Assembly (NCBI RefSeq): GCF_030813715.1
Contig: NZ_JAUSUZ010000001.1
Coordinates: forward strand, 2,852,001-2,916,000
Length of the DNA stretch: 64,000 nucleotides
DNA from: Catenuloplanes indicus
GTDB lineage: Bacteria > Actinomycetota > Actinomycetes > Mycobacteriales > Micromonosporaceae
Direction of reading: 5' to 3'
Positions within the stretch are counted from its first letter, which is position 1; each line of letters begins with the position of its first letter. A program made the translations under genes and the position numbers. Below the pieces are notes generated by a model. The model was given only the letters and a program-made list of their open reading frames with translations. It did no database searches and had not been told where the DNA came from. Positions 45,091-53,792 of this stretch are shown piece by piece.

Positions 45091-46851
45091 GTGGCACAAA
45101 CCGAAAACTTCGTCCAGGGCCTGCTGCTCGACGACGACGACCCCGGGTCCATGCCGCTGTCCGGGGTGACGTTCGTGGTGGTGGACCTGGAGACGACCGG
45201 CGGCGCCCCGGCCAAGCCGGACGGCAGCAACGCCATCGGCATCACCGAGATCGGCGCGGTGAAGGTGCGTGGCGGCGAGGAGCTGGGCGTCTTCGGCACG
45301 CTGGTCAACCCGGGCGAGGCGATCCCGCCGTTCATCACGGTGCTGACCGGCATCACCGAGGCGATGCTGGCACCGGCGCCGCCGATCGAGGAGGTGCTGC
45401 CCGCGTTCCTGGAGTTCGTCCGGGGCGCCGTGCTGGTCGCGCACAACGCGCCGTACGACGTGGGTTTCCTGAAGGCCGCCTGCGCCCGGCTCGGCTACGA
45501 CTGGCCGCCGGTGAAGGTGCTGGACACGGCCGCACTGGCCCGGCGCGCGCTGACCCGCGACGAGGTGCCGAACCGGAAACTCGGCACGCTGGCCGCGTTC
45601 TTCCGTGCGCAGACCACGCCGACGCACCGTGCGCTGGACGACGCACGCGCCACCGTGGAGGTCCTGCACGGCCTGTTCGACCGGATGGGCAGCCACAACG
45701 TGTCCACGCTGGGCGAGGCGATCGAGTTCGGGAAGGCGGTGACGCCCACCCAGCGCCGCAAGAAGCATCTGGCCGAGGACCTGCCCAAGGTCCCGGGGGT
45801 GTACGTGTTCCGCGCCGCCGACGACCGCCCGCTCTACGTCGGCACCTCGGTGGACATCGCGACCCGGGTGCGCAGCTACTTCACGGCCGCGGAGAAGCGT
45901 GCGCGGATGTCCGAGATGCTCAACGCGGCGGTCCGGGTCGAGGCGATCGAGTGCGCGCACGGGCTGGAGGCGGAGGTGCGCGAGCTGCGGCTGATCGCGG
46001 CGCACGCCCCGCCGTACAACCGGCGGTCGAAGTTCCCCGAACGGGTGGTCTGGCTGAAGCTGACCACGGAGGTGTTCCCGCGGCTGTCCATGGTCCGCGC
46101 GCTGGCCGACGACGGCGGCACCTACCTCGGCCCGTTCTCGTCACGGCGGGCCGCGGAGCTGGCCGCGTCCGGCGTCTACGACGCGATCCCGGTCCGGCAG
46201 TGCGGGCACAAGCTCTCGGTGCGCGTCCCGATGCCCGCCTGCGCGCTGGCCGAGCTGGGCAAATGCCCGGCGCCGTGCGAGCACCGGGTCACCGTGGACG
46301 AGTACGACGCGATGGCCGCCACGCCGTTCCGGACCGCGGTCACCGGCGACCCCGGCCCGCTGATCACCGCGCTGATGACCAGGATCGAGAATTTCTCCAG
46401 CGCCCAGCGGTACGAGGAGGCCGCCGTGCTGCGGGGCCGGATGGCCGCGCTGCTGCGCGCGCTGATCCGCATGCAGCGGCTGTCCGGCCTCACCTCGCAG
46501 GCCGAGCTGGTCGCGGCCCGGCCGCACGCCGGCGGCGGCTGGGACCTGGCGATCGTCCGGCACGGACGGCTGGCCGCGGCCGGGGTGTCGCCGCCCCGGG
46601 TGCACCCGCGGCCGACGATCGAGTCGTTGCGGCTGACCGCGGAGACGGTGCTGCCCGGCCCGGGGCCGACCCCGGCCGCGACCGCCGAGGAGTCGGAGCG
46701 CATCCTTGCGTGGCTGGAACGCCCGGAGACCCGGTTGGTGGAGATGACGGACACGTGGTCGTCTCCGGTACGGGGCGCCGCGCGCTTCGGCGAGCTCCTG
46801 GCCAGGGCGGAAGGGGCCTTGTCGGCAAATAACTCAGCCGTTCGGTCATAG
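45091..46851 (+). CDS. DEDDh exonuclease fused to GIY-YIG/UvrC-like nuclease
   Basis: 586 residues with two nuclease modules, as in mycobacterial Rv2191. Residues about 25-190: DnaQ-type 3'-5' exonuclease with VVVDLETTGG, VAHNAPYDVGFL and HRALDDARATVEVL. Residues about 225-310: GIY-YIG endonuclease like the N-terminus of UvrC and Cho (PGVYVFRAADDRPLYVGTSVDI; MLNAAVRVEAIECAHGLEAEVREL). A UVR-like helix pair follows (NFSSAQRYEEAAVLRGRM), then a less conserved C-terminus. It probably incises and trims damaged DNA in repair. The GTG start is supported by family sequence. Confidence 0.93.
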   Translation: MAQTENFVQGLLLDDDDPGSMPLSGVTFVVVDLETTGGAPAKPDGSNAIGITEIGAVKVRGGEELGVFGTLVNPGEAIPPFITVLTGITEAMLAPAPPIEEVLPAFLEFVRGAVLVAHNAPYDVGFLKAACARLGYDWPPVKVLDTAALARRALTRDEVPNRKLGTLAAFFRAQTTPTHRALDDARATVEVLHGLFDRMGSHNVSTLGEAIEFGKAVTPTQRRKKHLAEDLPKVPGVYVFRAADDRPLYVGTSVDIATRVRSYFTAAEKRARMSEMLNAAVRVEAIECAHGLEAEVRELRLIAAHAPPYNRRSKFPERVVWLKLTTEVFPRLSMVRALADDGGTYLGPFSSRRAAELAASGVYDAIPVRQCGHKLSVRVPMPACALAELGKCPAPCEHRVTVDEYDAMAATPFRTAVTGDPGPLITALMTRIENFSSAQRYEEAAVLRGRMAALLRALIRMQRLSGLTSQAELVAARPHAGGGWDLAIVRHGRLAAAGVSPPRVHPRPTIESLRLTAETVLPGPGPTPAATAEESERILAWLERPETRLVEMTDTWSSPVRGAARFGELLARAEGALSANNSAVRS

Positions 46852-46956
46852 GCAAGTAACCATTCGCATGACGAAGCCTCGCATAGGCTGTAGAGCAACA
46901 CTGTTCCGGGCCGCGCTCGTTTTAGGGCAGAAGCGGCTTATTGAGGAGGTGTCCGG

Positions 46957-48729
46957 GTGGACGTCGACGCCGGCCACGGCGCCGCACTGGGACGTGCACT
47001 GCCCTCCCCCGACGTGCCCTTGACCCGGAGGCTGCGTGCGCTGCTCTCCTGGCAGCCACCGGAGAACGACCCGGTCACCAAGCTGGTCAAGTTGCACAAG
47101 TCGGTCCATCCGTCCGGCGACATCGCGGTTCTGCGGCACGCCTACCGGGTCGCGGACAACTGTCACCGGGGGCAGATGCGCAAGAGCGGCGATCCGTACA
47201 TCACGCATCCGCTCGCGGTCGCGGAGATCCTGGCCGAGATGGGCATGGACACGACCACGCTGATCGCGGCGCTGCTGCACGACACGGTCGAGGACACGTC
47301 GTACACGCTGGAGGCGCTGCGGGGTGACTTCGGCGACGAGGTGGCCCATCTGGTCGACGGCGTGACCAAGTTCGACAAGTCGTTCTACGGCAAGGCCGCG
47401 GAGTCGGAGACGATCCGCAAGATGATCGTGGCGGCCGGCAAGGACGTCCGGGTGCTGATCATCAAGCTGGCCGACCGGGTGCACAACATGCGCACGCTGG
47501 GCGCGCGCTCCAACGCGTCCCGCGAGCGGATCGCCAAGGCCACGCTGGACGTGCTGGTACCGCTCTGCGACAAGCTCGGCATCCAGTGGCTCAAGCGCGA
47601 GCTGGACGACGTGGTGCTGCTGCACCTCCAGCCGGACGCGCACGAGCGCATCTCGGCGTACGTGGCCAACCGCCGCGGCTGGGACGACTACCTCGACGAC
47701 GTGGTCAAGCAGTCCCGGACCGCGCTGCGCCGGCAGCGGGTGACCGCCTCGGTCTCGCCCCGGCCCCGGCATCTCTACTCGATCTGGAAGGACACGGTCC
47801 GCGGGGAGTACGCGGAGCCGTTCGACCTGCCCCGGATCGCGATCGTGGTGGACGGCACGGACACCGACTGCTACATGGCGCTCGGCGCGATCCACACGAA
47901 GTGGCGCCCGGTGGCCGGCCGGTTCAAGGACTTCATCGCCTCGCCGAAGAACAACCTCTACCGCTCGCTGCACACCACGGTCACCGGGCCGCACGGGCGC
48001 ACGGTGGAGGTACTGATCCGGACCGAGGCGATGCACCGGCTGGCCGAGTTCGGCGTGGCCGCGCCGTACCGGTTCCCCAAGCTCGTCGCGCACGGCGAGG
48101 GGGCGGAGCAGCTGGACTGGCTGCATCGCGTGCTCGACTGGGAGCCCGAGGCGAAGGACGCCGCGGTCTTCCTCGACTCGCTCCGATGTGAGCTGGCCGA
48201 GTCACAGATCCAGGTTTTCTGCGAGGGGCGGCCGGTGGTGCTGCCCCTCGGTGCTACCTCCGTCGACCTGGCCTACGAGGTGGGCACGGACGCGGGCGAG
48301 CGCTGCGTGGCCGTGACGATCAACGGGCGTACCGCGCCGATGCTCTCCGAGCTGGCCGAGGGCGACGTGGTCGAGCTGTTCCTCGACGACGACGGCGACT
48401 CCGACCCGCTGCACCGCGGCCCGCACCGCGACTGGTTGCAGTACGTCAAGACGTCGCACGCGCAGTTGCAGCTCAACCGCCGGTTCGCGGAGAAGGACGC
48501 GCCCGGCATGACGATCACGGACAAGGTACGGCTGGGCCGCGCCACGATCGGGCTGACGCTGCTGCGCAAGCACAACCGCGGGCTGGCCAGCGAGCGCCCG
48601 CTGCTGCGCCTGGCCGAGCAGCTCGGCTACCCCGACCTGGAGACGCTGCTGGTGGCGGTCTTCGATCGGACGCTCGACCCGGACGACCTCGCACAGAAGC
48701 TGGTCGCCTCGGTCGATCATCCTGACTGA
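46957..48729 (+). CDS. RelA/SpoT homologue, short form with altered synthetase site
   Basis: 590 residues, shorter than the usual ~720-850-residue Rel, with HD, synthetase and TGS domains but no C-terminal ACT domain. The hydrolase looks intact: HAYRVADNCHRGQMRKSGDPYITHP, LLHDTVEDT (H108, D109) and LADRVHNMRTL. The synthetase fold is kept (RFKDFIASPKNNLYRSLHTTV), but normal EVQIRT is EVLIRT (Leu353 for Gln), the usual AAHW is AAPY, and the RPKH loop is RPRH. TGS: VVLPLGATSVDLAYEVG. It may mainly degrade (p)ppGpp. GAGGAGG precedes the GTG. A main Rel is expected elsewhere. It may influence the tuf3-like gene. Confidence 0.9.
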   Translation: MDVDAGHGAALGRALPSPDVPLTRRLRALLSWQPPENDPVTKLVKLHKSVHPSGDIAVLRHAYRVADNCHRGQMRKSGDPYITHPLAVAEILAEMGMDTTTLIAALLHDTVEDTSYTLEALRGDFGDEVAHLVDGVTKFDKSFYGKAAESETIRKMIVAAGKDVRVLIIKLADRVHNMRTLGARSNASRERIAKATLDVLVPLCDKLGIQWLKRELDDVVLLHLQPDAHERISAYVANRRGWDDYLDDVVKQSRTALRRQRVTASVSPRPRHLYSIWKDTVRGEYAEPFDLPRIAIVVDGTDTDCYMALGAIHTKWRPVAGRFKDFIASPKNNLYRSLHTTVTGPHGRTVEVLIRTEAMHRLAEFGVAAPYRFPKLVAHGEGAEQLDWLHRVLDWEPEAKDAAVFLDSLRCELAESQIQVFCEGRPVVLPLGATSVDLAYEVGTDAGERCVAVTINGRTAPMLSELAEGDVVELFLDDDGDSDPLHRGPHRDWLQYVKTSHAQLQLNRRFAEKDAPGMTITDKVRLGRATIGLTLLRKHNRGLASERPLLRLAEQLGYPDLETLLVAVFDRTLDPDDLAQKLVASVDHPD

Positions 48730-48732
48730 GGC

Positions 48733-48738
48733 TAGCCT
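48733..48738 (+). promoter_or_regulatory. Possible -10 box of leaderless Nudix mRNA
   Basis: TAGCCT ends 7 bases before the GTG start; no ribosome-binding site is seen. Confidence 0.35.
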
Positions 48739-48745
48739 TGCAAAT

Positions 48746-49288
48746 GTGAATCTCCGCCACTCCACCGCGCTCCGTGCCGTCGCCTACGGCACGTTCTACC
48801 GGCTGCCGCTGGTCCTCCGACGCCGCATCGTGCGCGCGGTCGTGCCGAAGTACGTCGTCGGTTCCGTGGTGTTCGTGCACGACTCCGAGGCGCCCGCACC
48901 CGGCCGCCTGCTGCTGCTCCGCCAGCCCCCAGGCGTGAGCTGGACGCTGCCGGCCGGCCTGTTGCAGCGGAGGGAGGCGCCGATCGACGGCGCGCTGCGC
49001 GAGCTGCACGAGGAGACCGGCCTGAAGCTCTCCCGTGCCGACCTGGTCCCGGCCACGCCGAACGCGATCGTGCACGCGAAGGGCTGGGTGGACATGTGCT
49101 ACCACGCGTTCGTGCCCGCCTCGACCGCGCCGGTGCGCGCGGACGGCGCGGAGGTGCTGGAACTGCGCTGGTTCGCGCTGGACGACCTGCCGAAGCTCTC
49201 CCCCGCGACCGGCCGGCTGCTCGGCATGTTCGGCATCGGCCCGGCCGCCGCGCCCGGCGCGGTCCCGGCGATCCCGGCCCGCGGATGA
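48746..49288 (+). CDS. Nudix hydrolase
   Basis: 180 residues. Nudix enzymes cleave nucleoside diphosphates linked to another group. The Nudix box is complete: GLLQRREAPIDGALRELHEETGL, read as G-x5-E-x7-REL-x-EE-x-GL (quoted here with gaps at the variable residues). A basic N-terminal helix (RHSTALRAVAYGTFYRLPLVLRRR is the region) could associate with membrane or nucleic acid. Its stop overlaps the start of the nucleotidyltransferase gene (ATGA), so the two are translated together. A role in nucleotide-sugar or lipid metabolism is likely from that link. Confidence 0.92.
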   Translation: MNLRHSTALRAVAYGTFYRLPLVLRRRIVRAVVPKYVVGSVVFVHDSEAPAPGRLLLLRQPPGVSWTLPAGLLQRREAPIDGALRELHEETGLKLSRADLVPATPNAIVHAKGWVDMCYHAFVPASTAPVRADGAEVLELRWFALDDLPKLSPATGRLLGMFGIGPAAAPGAVPAIPARG

Positions 49289-50112
49289 GCGACATAGCCG
49301 CGGTCATCCTGGCCGCCGGAGAGGGACAGCGCCTGCGCCCGCTGACGCTGAACGTGCCGAAGGCGCTCTGCCCGGTCGGCAACGTCCCGCTGCTGGACCG
49401 TGCGCTGGCCCGGGTGGACGCGCTCGGCCTGCCGGCCGCCGTGAACGCCGCATACCTGGGCGAGGCGGTGGCCCGGCACGCGGAGGGCCGCGCACACGTC
49501 TCGGTGGAGCCGGACGGCCCGCTCGGCACCGGCGGCGGCCTGGCCCGGCTGCGGTCCTGGGTGGACGGCCGTGGCGTGCTGCTCGGCAACGCGGACGCGT
49601 ACCTGCACGATCCGGTGCTGGGCCCGGGGCCGGACATCGCCGCGCTGATCGACGGCTGGGACGGCACGTCCGTGCGCATGCTGGGCCGCCCGGCCGCGTC
49701 CGGCAAGGGCGAGTTCGGGGACTACGACTTCGCCGGCTTCTCGCTGATCCCGTGGCGGTTCGTGGCGTCGCTGCCGGACGAGAAGCACGAGGTGGTGCGC
49801 TCGGTGTGGCGCCCGGCCGAGCGAGAGGGCGCGCTCACCGTGGTGCCCTACGCCGGAACGTACCTGGACACCGGTACGCCGTCGCTCTACCTGGCCGCGA
49901 ACCTGCACGCGGCCGGCGGCGCGAGCCTCGTCGCACCGGACGCGACCGTGCGCGGCACGGTGGAACGCGCGGTCGTCGGCGCCGGCGCGCGCATCGACGG
50001 CGATGTCCGCGACGCCGTGGTCTGGCCGGGCGGGCGGGTGCACGCCGGTGAGACGCTGACGTCCGCGATCCGGGTCGGCGACGACCTCACCGTCCCGGCT
50101 AGCATGAGCTGA
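49285..50112 (+). CDS. Sugar-phosphate nucleotidyltransferase
   Basis: 275 residues. Makes an NDP-sugar from an NTP and a sugar 1-phosphate. Motifs: VILAAGEGQRLRPLTLNVPKALCPV (nucleotide loop with catalytic Arg and Lys), LGTGGGLARL, GVLLGNADAYL and GTYLDTGTPSLYLAAN. A short left-handed-helix-like tail follows (VERAVVGAGARIDGDV). It resembles mannose-1-phosphate guanylyl- and MurNAc-1-P uridylyltransferase relatives; the sugar cannot be told. Start ATG overlaps the Nudix stop. Confidence 0.92.
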   Translation: MSDIAAVILAAGEGQRLRPLTLNVPKALCPVGNVPLLDRALARVDALGLPAAVNAAYLGEAVARHAEGRAHVSVEPDGPLGTGGGLARLRSWVDGRGVLLGNADAYLHDPVLGPGPDIAALIDGWDGTSVRMLGRPAASGKGEFGDYDFAGFSLIPWRFVASLPDEKHEVVRSVWRPAEREGALTVVPYAGTYLDTGTPSLYLAANLHAAGGASLVAPDATVRGTVERAVVGAGARIDGDVRDAVVWPGGRVHAGETLTSAIRVGDDLTVPASMS

Positions 50113-50143
50113 CCCGATTTCCGCTGATCAAGGGAGCCGTCCG

Positions 50144-50431
50144 GTGATCACCGCGATCGTCCTCATCGACTGTGCCACCGACTCGATCCCGGAGGTGGCC
50201 GAGACGCTGGCCGCGCTGCCGGGCGTCAGCGAGGTCTACTCCACCGCCGGCCACGTCGACCTGATCGCGATCATCCGCGTCCGGCAGTTCGAGCAGATCG
50301 CCGAGGTGATCGCGGGCGGCATCTCCAAGGTCCCCGGCGTGCTCAACACGGAGTCGCACATCGCCTTCCGGGCCTACTCCCAGCACGACCTCGAGGAGGC
50401 GTTCGCGATCGGCCTGCCGGAGACGGACTGA
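50144..50431 (+). CDS. Stand-alone Lrp/AsnC effector-binding (RAM) domain protein
   Basis: 95 residues, consisting only of the C-terminal effector domain of Lrp/AsnC regulators, with no DNA-binding part. VITAIVLIDCATDSIPEVAETLAAL, then GVSEVYSTAGHVDLIAIIRV and YSQHDLEEAFAIGL. Such proteins form rings and may bind amino acids or another regulator. Similar small proteins are common near actinobacterial qcr genes. GGGAGCCGTCCG precedes the GTG. It follows the nucleotidyltransferase gene by 31 bases. A bidirectional terminator ends it. Confidence 0.9.
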   Translation: MITAIVLIDCATDSIPEVAETLAALPGVSEVYSTAGHVDLIAIIRVRQFEQIAEVIAGGISKVPGVLNTESHIAFRAYSQHDLEEAFAIGLPETD

Positions 50432-50434
50432 GCA

Positions 50435-50463
50435 CGGGGTGGGCGGCCGGGCCGCCCACCCCG
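50435..50463. terminator. Bidirectional terminator
   Basis: CGGGGTGGGCGGC (50435-50447), loop CGG, GCCGCCCACCCCG (50451-50463): a perfect 13-bp stem between convergent genes. Confidence 0.82.
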
Positions 50464-50470
50464 CGGCCCG

Positions 50471-52039
50471 TCAGCGCGGGGAAGAGAGCGGGTAGGACAG
50501 CCGGTCGAGCGTGTCCGCCCGGCGCTGCTGCGACCGCGCGTCCAGCGCCCGCGCACCGGCACCGCAGTGCGTGTCCCGGGGCAGAACACCGCTGATCAGG
50601 TACTCGGTGGCCACGGTCAGCGCGCAGGCGTTGTCGCCGTAGACGTAGACGCCGTGGCCGCTGCCGTCCACGGTCAGCAGCGACGAGCGCTTGCCGAAGT
50701 CGGACCGGATCATCTCGCCGCCCCGGAGCGGCGTGGCCGGGTCACGCTCGTTCTGAATGACCAGCACGTTGCGCGGGCCGTTACGGTTGATCTTCACGGT
50801 CGGCTCGGACTGCTCGTACGGCCAGAACGCGCACGGCGTGATGTTGGCGGACGCGGCGCCGAACAGCGGGTACCGCTTCCGGTCCTGCGCCACCGCCCGC
50901 CGGTACGTCGCCACATCCTCGGCCCAGTCGGTGTCGTTGCAGGTCACGGCCAGGAACGCGGAGAAGAAGTTGTCGCTCGGGATCGGTTCCGCGGCGGTGG
51001 CCGCCAGCCGGGTGACCGCGGCCTCGTCCGCGTTCTGCAGCGCCTGCCACAGCTGAGCGGCCGCCGCGTAGCGGGCCTCGGTGTAGAGCGTGCCGAAGAT
51101 GACCGCCCGGAACATCCAGCCGCTGAAGCCGTCCACCGGTGTCGCGTCGAGCCGCTCCGCCAGCGTGACGTAGTTCCGCCGCACCTCCGCCGCGGTCCGC
51201 CCGATGCCGTAGGCGCCGTGCCGCGCCGCCGCCCAGGTCGCGAAGTCCGGGAATGTCTGCTCCATGCCCAGGCCGAACCGCCGGAGCGCGTCCCGGTCGA
51301 TCGCGGTGGTGCCGAGGTTGCTGTCGATGATGATCCGGTCCGTGGTGTGCGGGAACATCGATGCGTACGCCGCGCCCAGTGCGGTGCCGTAGGACAGGCC
51401 GAAGAAGCTGGCCTTGGTCTCGCCGAGCGCGGCCCGGATCGAGTCCAGGTCGCGTGACGTGTTCGCGGTGGTCATGTGCGCCATCCGGCCGTCCGGGTCG
51501 TTGGCCGCGCACCGCTCCGCGACCGACCGCGCAACCGCGGCGTGTGCGTCGACCGCGGCCTCGTCCACCGCGTACGGCGGGATGTTCGACAGGTAGCCCA
51601 GGTCCGCCGTGATCCCGCAGTGCACCGGTGCGGAATGGCCGACGCCACGCGGATCCATGCCGATGATGTCGTACATGTCCAGCAGCGACGACGGGATGCC
51701 CAGGTTGGCCAGGTCCGCCGGCATGGACAGCCCGGAGCCGCCCGGACCGCCCGGATTGGTCAGCAGGATGCCGTGCCGCTTCGCCGGGGCCGTGCTGGCC
51801 AGGCGGGACACCATGATCTCGATCTGGGTGCCCTCGGGGTCGCGGTAGTCCAGCGGCACCGGCACGGTCCCGCACTCCAGCACGACCGGCGCGGTCACCG
51901 CGCCCACGTCGTCCGGGCAGTCCGCCCACGCCACCCGGGACACGGGCGCCGCCACCCCGGCCGGCGCCGCCAGCAGCGACGCGGTCACCGCGGTGACGAG
52001 CGACAGGGCCACCAGACCCAGGCTCCGACTTCGATTCAT
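50471..52039 (-). CDS. Secreted tripeptidyl aminopeptidase-like alpha/beta hydrolase
   Basis: 522 residues. A signal peptide at 1-30 (LGLVALSLVTAVTASLLAAPAG, cleavage near GVAA-PV) sends it out of the cell. The family is that of Streptomyces SlpD/Tap peptidases. Motifs: ILLTNPGGPGGSGL (oxyanion region), IGMDPRGVGHSAPVHC, nucleophile Ser in FFGLSYGTALGAAYA, Asp in IQNERDPATPL and His in DGSGHGVYV. Five or more cysteines (WADCPDD, LECGT, VHCG, ERCA, HCGAG) fit extracellular disulfides. It should cut short peptides from the N-terminus. Single gene; ATG start. Confidence 0.92.
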   Translation of the reverse strand: MNRSRSLGLVALSLVTAVTASLLAAPAGVAAPVSRVAWADCPDDVGAVTAPVVLECGTVPVPLDYRDPEGTQIEIMVSRLASTAPAKRHGILLTNPGGPGGSGLSMPADLANLGIPSSLLDMYDIIGMDPRGVGHSAPVHCGITADLGYLSNIPPYAVDEAAVDAHAAVARSVAERCAANDPDGRMAHMTTANTSRDLDSIRAALGETKASFFGLSYGTALGAAYASMFPHTTDRIIIDSNLGTTAIDRDALRRFGLGMEQTFPDFATWAAARHGAYGIGRTAAEVRRNYVTLAERLDATPVDGFSGWMFRAVIFGTLYTEARYAAAAQLWQALQNADEAAVTRLAATAAEPIPSDNFFSAFLAVTCNDTDWAEDVATYRRAVAQDRKRYPLFGAASANITPCAFWPYEQSEPTVKINRNGPRNVLVIQNERDPATPLRGGEMIRSDFGKRSSLLTVDGSGHGVYVYGDNACALTVATEYLISGVLPRDTHCGAGARALDARSQQRRADTLDRLSYPLSSPR

Positions 52040-52114
52040 ACCGACCCTCCCGGTTGGTGAGTTTCACCCCCATCCCAAACCGTGTGCTTACGGCACAGTC
52101 AACCCGGAGGACGA

Positions 52115-52150
52115 AAAGCCCGCCGGCCTCCACAGAGACCGGCGGGCTTT
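52115..52150 (-). terminator. Rho-independent terminator of the ctaE-qcrCAB operon
   Basis: A 12-bp stem (52115-52126 with 52139-52150, arm AAAGCCCGCCGG) and a 12-base loop, followed on the minus strand by TTTTC. It lies 14 bases past the qcrB stop. Confidence 0.88.
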
Positions 52151-52163
52151 CGGGACGCGTACG

Positions 52164-53792
52164 TCAGTGGCTGCTGCCGACTTCCTCGCGCTTGGCGGCG
52201 GGGTCGACCGGCGGGTGACCGGGCGAGACCGGGGCCTCGACCGGCTTCTCGATCGGGAAGAAGAAGCCCTTGATCGCCGGCCCGAGCGCGCCGACCCGGT
52301 TCATCTTCTTCGGCACGACCCAGCCCGTGTACTCCAGGTGGGTGTGGCCGTGCTCGTCCGGCGCCGCCAGCGGCTGGTGCACCTCGACGAACCGGCCGTC
52401 CGGCAGGCGCTTGATGATGCCGGTCTCGACACCGTGCGCCAGCACCTCGCGGTCGTGCTGCTGGAGGCCCAGGCAGATGCGGTACGTCACCCAGTACGCG
52501 ATCGGCGGGACGATCAGCAGACCGATGCGGCCCACCCAGGTCATCGCGTTCAGGCTGATGTGGAACTTGTCCGCCACCACGTCGTTGCCGCCGGAGATGG
52601 TGGCGATGATGTAGAACGAGACCGCCATCATGCCGAGCGCGGTGCGGTGCGGGTTGTCGCGCGGGCGCTCCAGCAGATTGTGGATGCGCTTGTCGCCGGT
52701 CAGCCGCGCCTCGATCGCCGGGTACAGCATCGGCAGCACGATCAGCACGCCGAGCAGCACACCGGCCGGCCAGAACATCGGCGGGATGACGTAGCCCTCA
52801 CCACCGCCGATCTTCAGCGGGATGAAGATGTCCCAGTCCGGCATCAGGCGGACCAGGCCGTCCATGAACATGACGTACCAGTCCGGCTGGGAGGCCGAGG
52901 AGACCTCGGACGCCCGGTACGGCCCGAACAGCCAGATCGGGTTGATCTGGAAGGCACCGGCCATGAACGCGATGACACCGAAGACGGCCATGAAGAAGCC
53001 GCCCTGCTTCATCGCGTAGCGCGGGAACATCCGCTCGCCGACCACGTTCTCGTTGGTCCGGCCCGGGCCCGGCCACTGCGTGTGCTTCTGCGCGAAGACC
53101 AGGCCGAGGTGCGCGGCGATCAGGCCGAGCAGCAGCGCCGGGATGATCAGCACGTGCGCGATGAAGAACCGCGGGATGATCAGCATGCCCGGGAACTCGC
53201 CGCCGAACACGGAGCTGGACAGCCACGAGCCGATGACCGGGAAGGACAGCATGATCGCCGAGGCGATGCGGAGACCGGTGCCGGAGAGGCCGTCGTCCGG
53301 GAGCGAGTAGCCGGTGAAGCCGGCGAAGAAGCCCAGGAGGAACAGCGTCACGCCGATGACCCAGTTGGTCTCGCGCGGCTTGCGGAACGCACCGGTGAAG
53401 AACACCCGGAACATGTGGATGACGATCGCGGCCATGAACATGAGCGCGGCCCAGTGGTGCATCTGCCGCATGATCAGGCCACCGCGGACGTCGAACGAGA
53501 TGTCCAGCGACGACGCGTACGCCGCGGACATCATCTGCCCGCGCAGGCCCGGGTAGGAGCCGTTGTAGACGACCTCGCGCATCGACGGGTCGAAGAAGAG
53601 GGTCAGGAACACGCCGGTCAGCAGCAGGACGACGAACGAGAACAGCGCGATCTCGCCCAGCAGGAACGACCAGTGGTCCGGGAAGACCTTGTTCAGCAGG
53701 CCGCGCAGAGGCGTGGAGGCCTGCAGGCGCTCATCGGCACCGCGTGCCACGTTGCCGGGCACGGCGCCGAGGTCAAGCTTCCGGCGTTTCAT
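52164..53792 (-). CDS. qcrB: Cytochrome bc1 complex cytochrome b subunit
   Basis: 542 residues. It carries two b hemes and the quinol sites of the actinobacterial bc1 complex in the plasma membrane. Heme ligand helices are visible: MRQMHHWAALMFMAAIVIHMFR and PRFFIAHVLIIPALLLGLIAAH (quoted as regions). GYSLPDDGLSGTG lies near the Qo site, and NPIWLFGPYRA is the PEWY-equivalent area. The long hydrophilic C-terminus is typical of actinobacteria. Its ATG overlaps the qcrA stop (ATGA). Last gene of the operon, with a strong terminator. Confidence 0.97.
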   Translation of the reverse strand: MKRRKLDLGAVPGNVARGADERLQASTPLRGLLNKVFPDHWSFLLGEIALFSFVVLLLTGVFLTLFFDPSMREVVYNGSYPGLRGQMMSAAYASSLDISFDVRGGLIMRQMHHWAALMFMAAIVIHMFRVFFTGAFRKPRETNWVIGVTLFLLGFFAGFTGYSLPDDGLSGTGLRIASAIMLSFPVIGSWLSSSVFGGEFPGMLIIPRFFIAHVLIIPALLLGLIAAHLGLVFAQKHTQWPGPGRTNENVVGERMFPRYAMKQGGFFMAVFGVIAFMAGAFQINPIWLFGPYRASEVSSASQPDWYVMFMDGLVRLMPDWDIFIPLKIGGGEGYVIPPMFWPAGVLLGVLIVLPMLYPAIEARLTGDKRIHNLLERPRDNPHRTALGMMAVSFYIIATISGGNDVVADKFHISLNAMTWVGRIGLLIVPPIAYWVTYRICLGLQQHDREVLAHGVETGIIKRLPDGRFVEVHQPLAAPDEHGHTHLEYTGWVVPKKMNRVGALGPAIKGFFFPIEKPVEAPVSPGHPPVDPAAKREEVGSSH

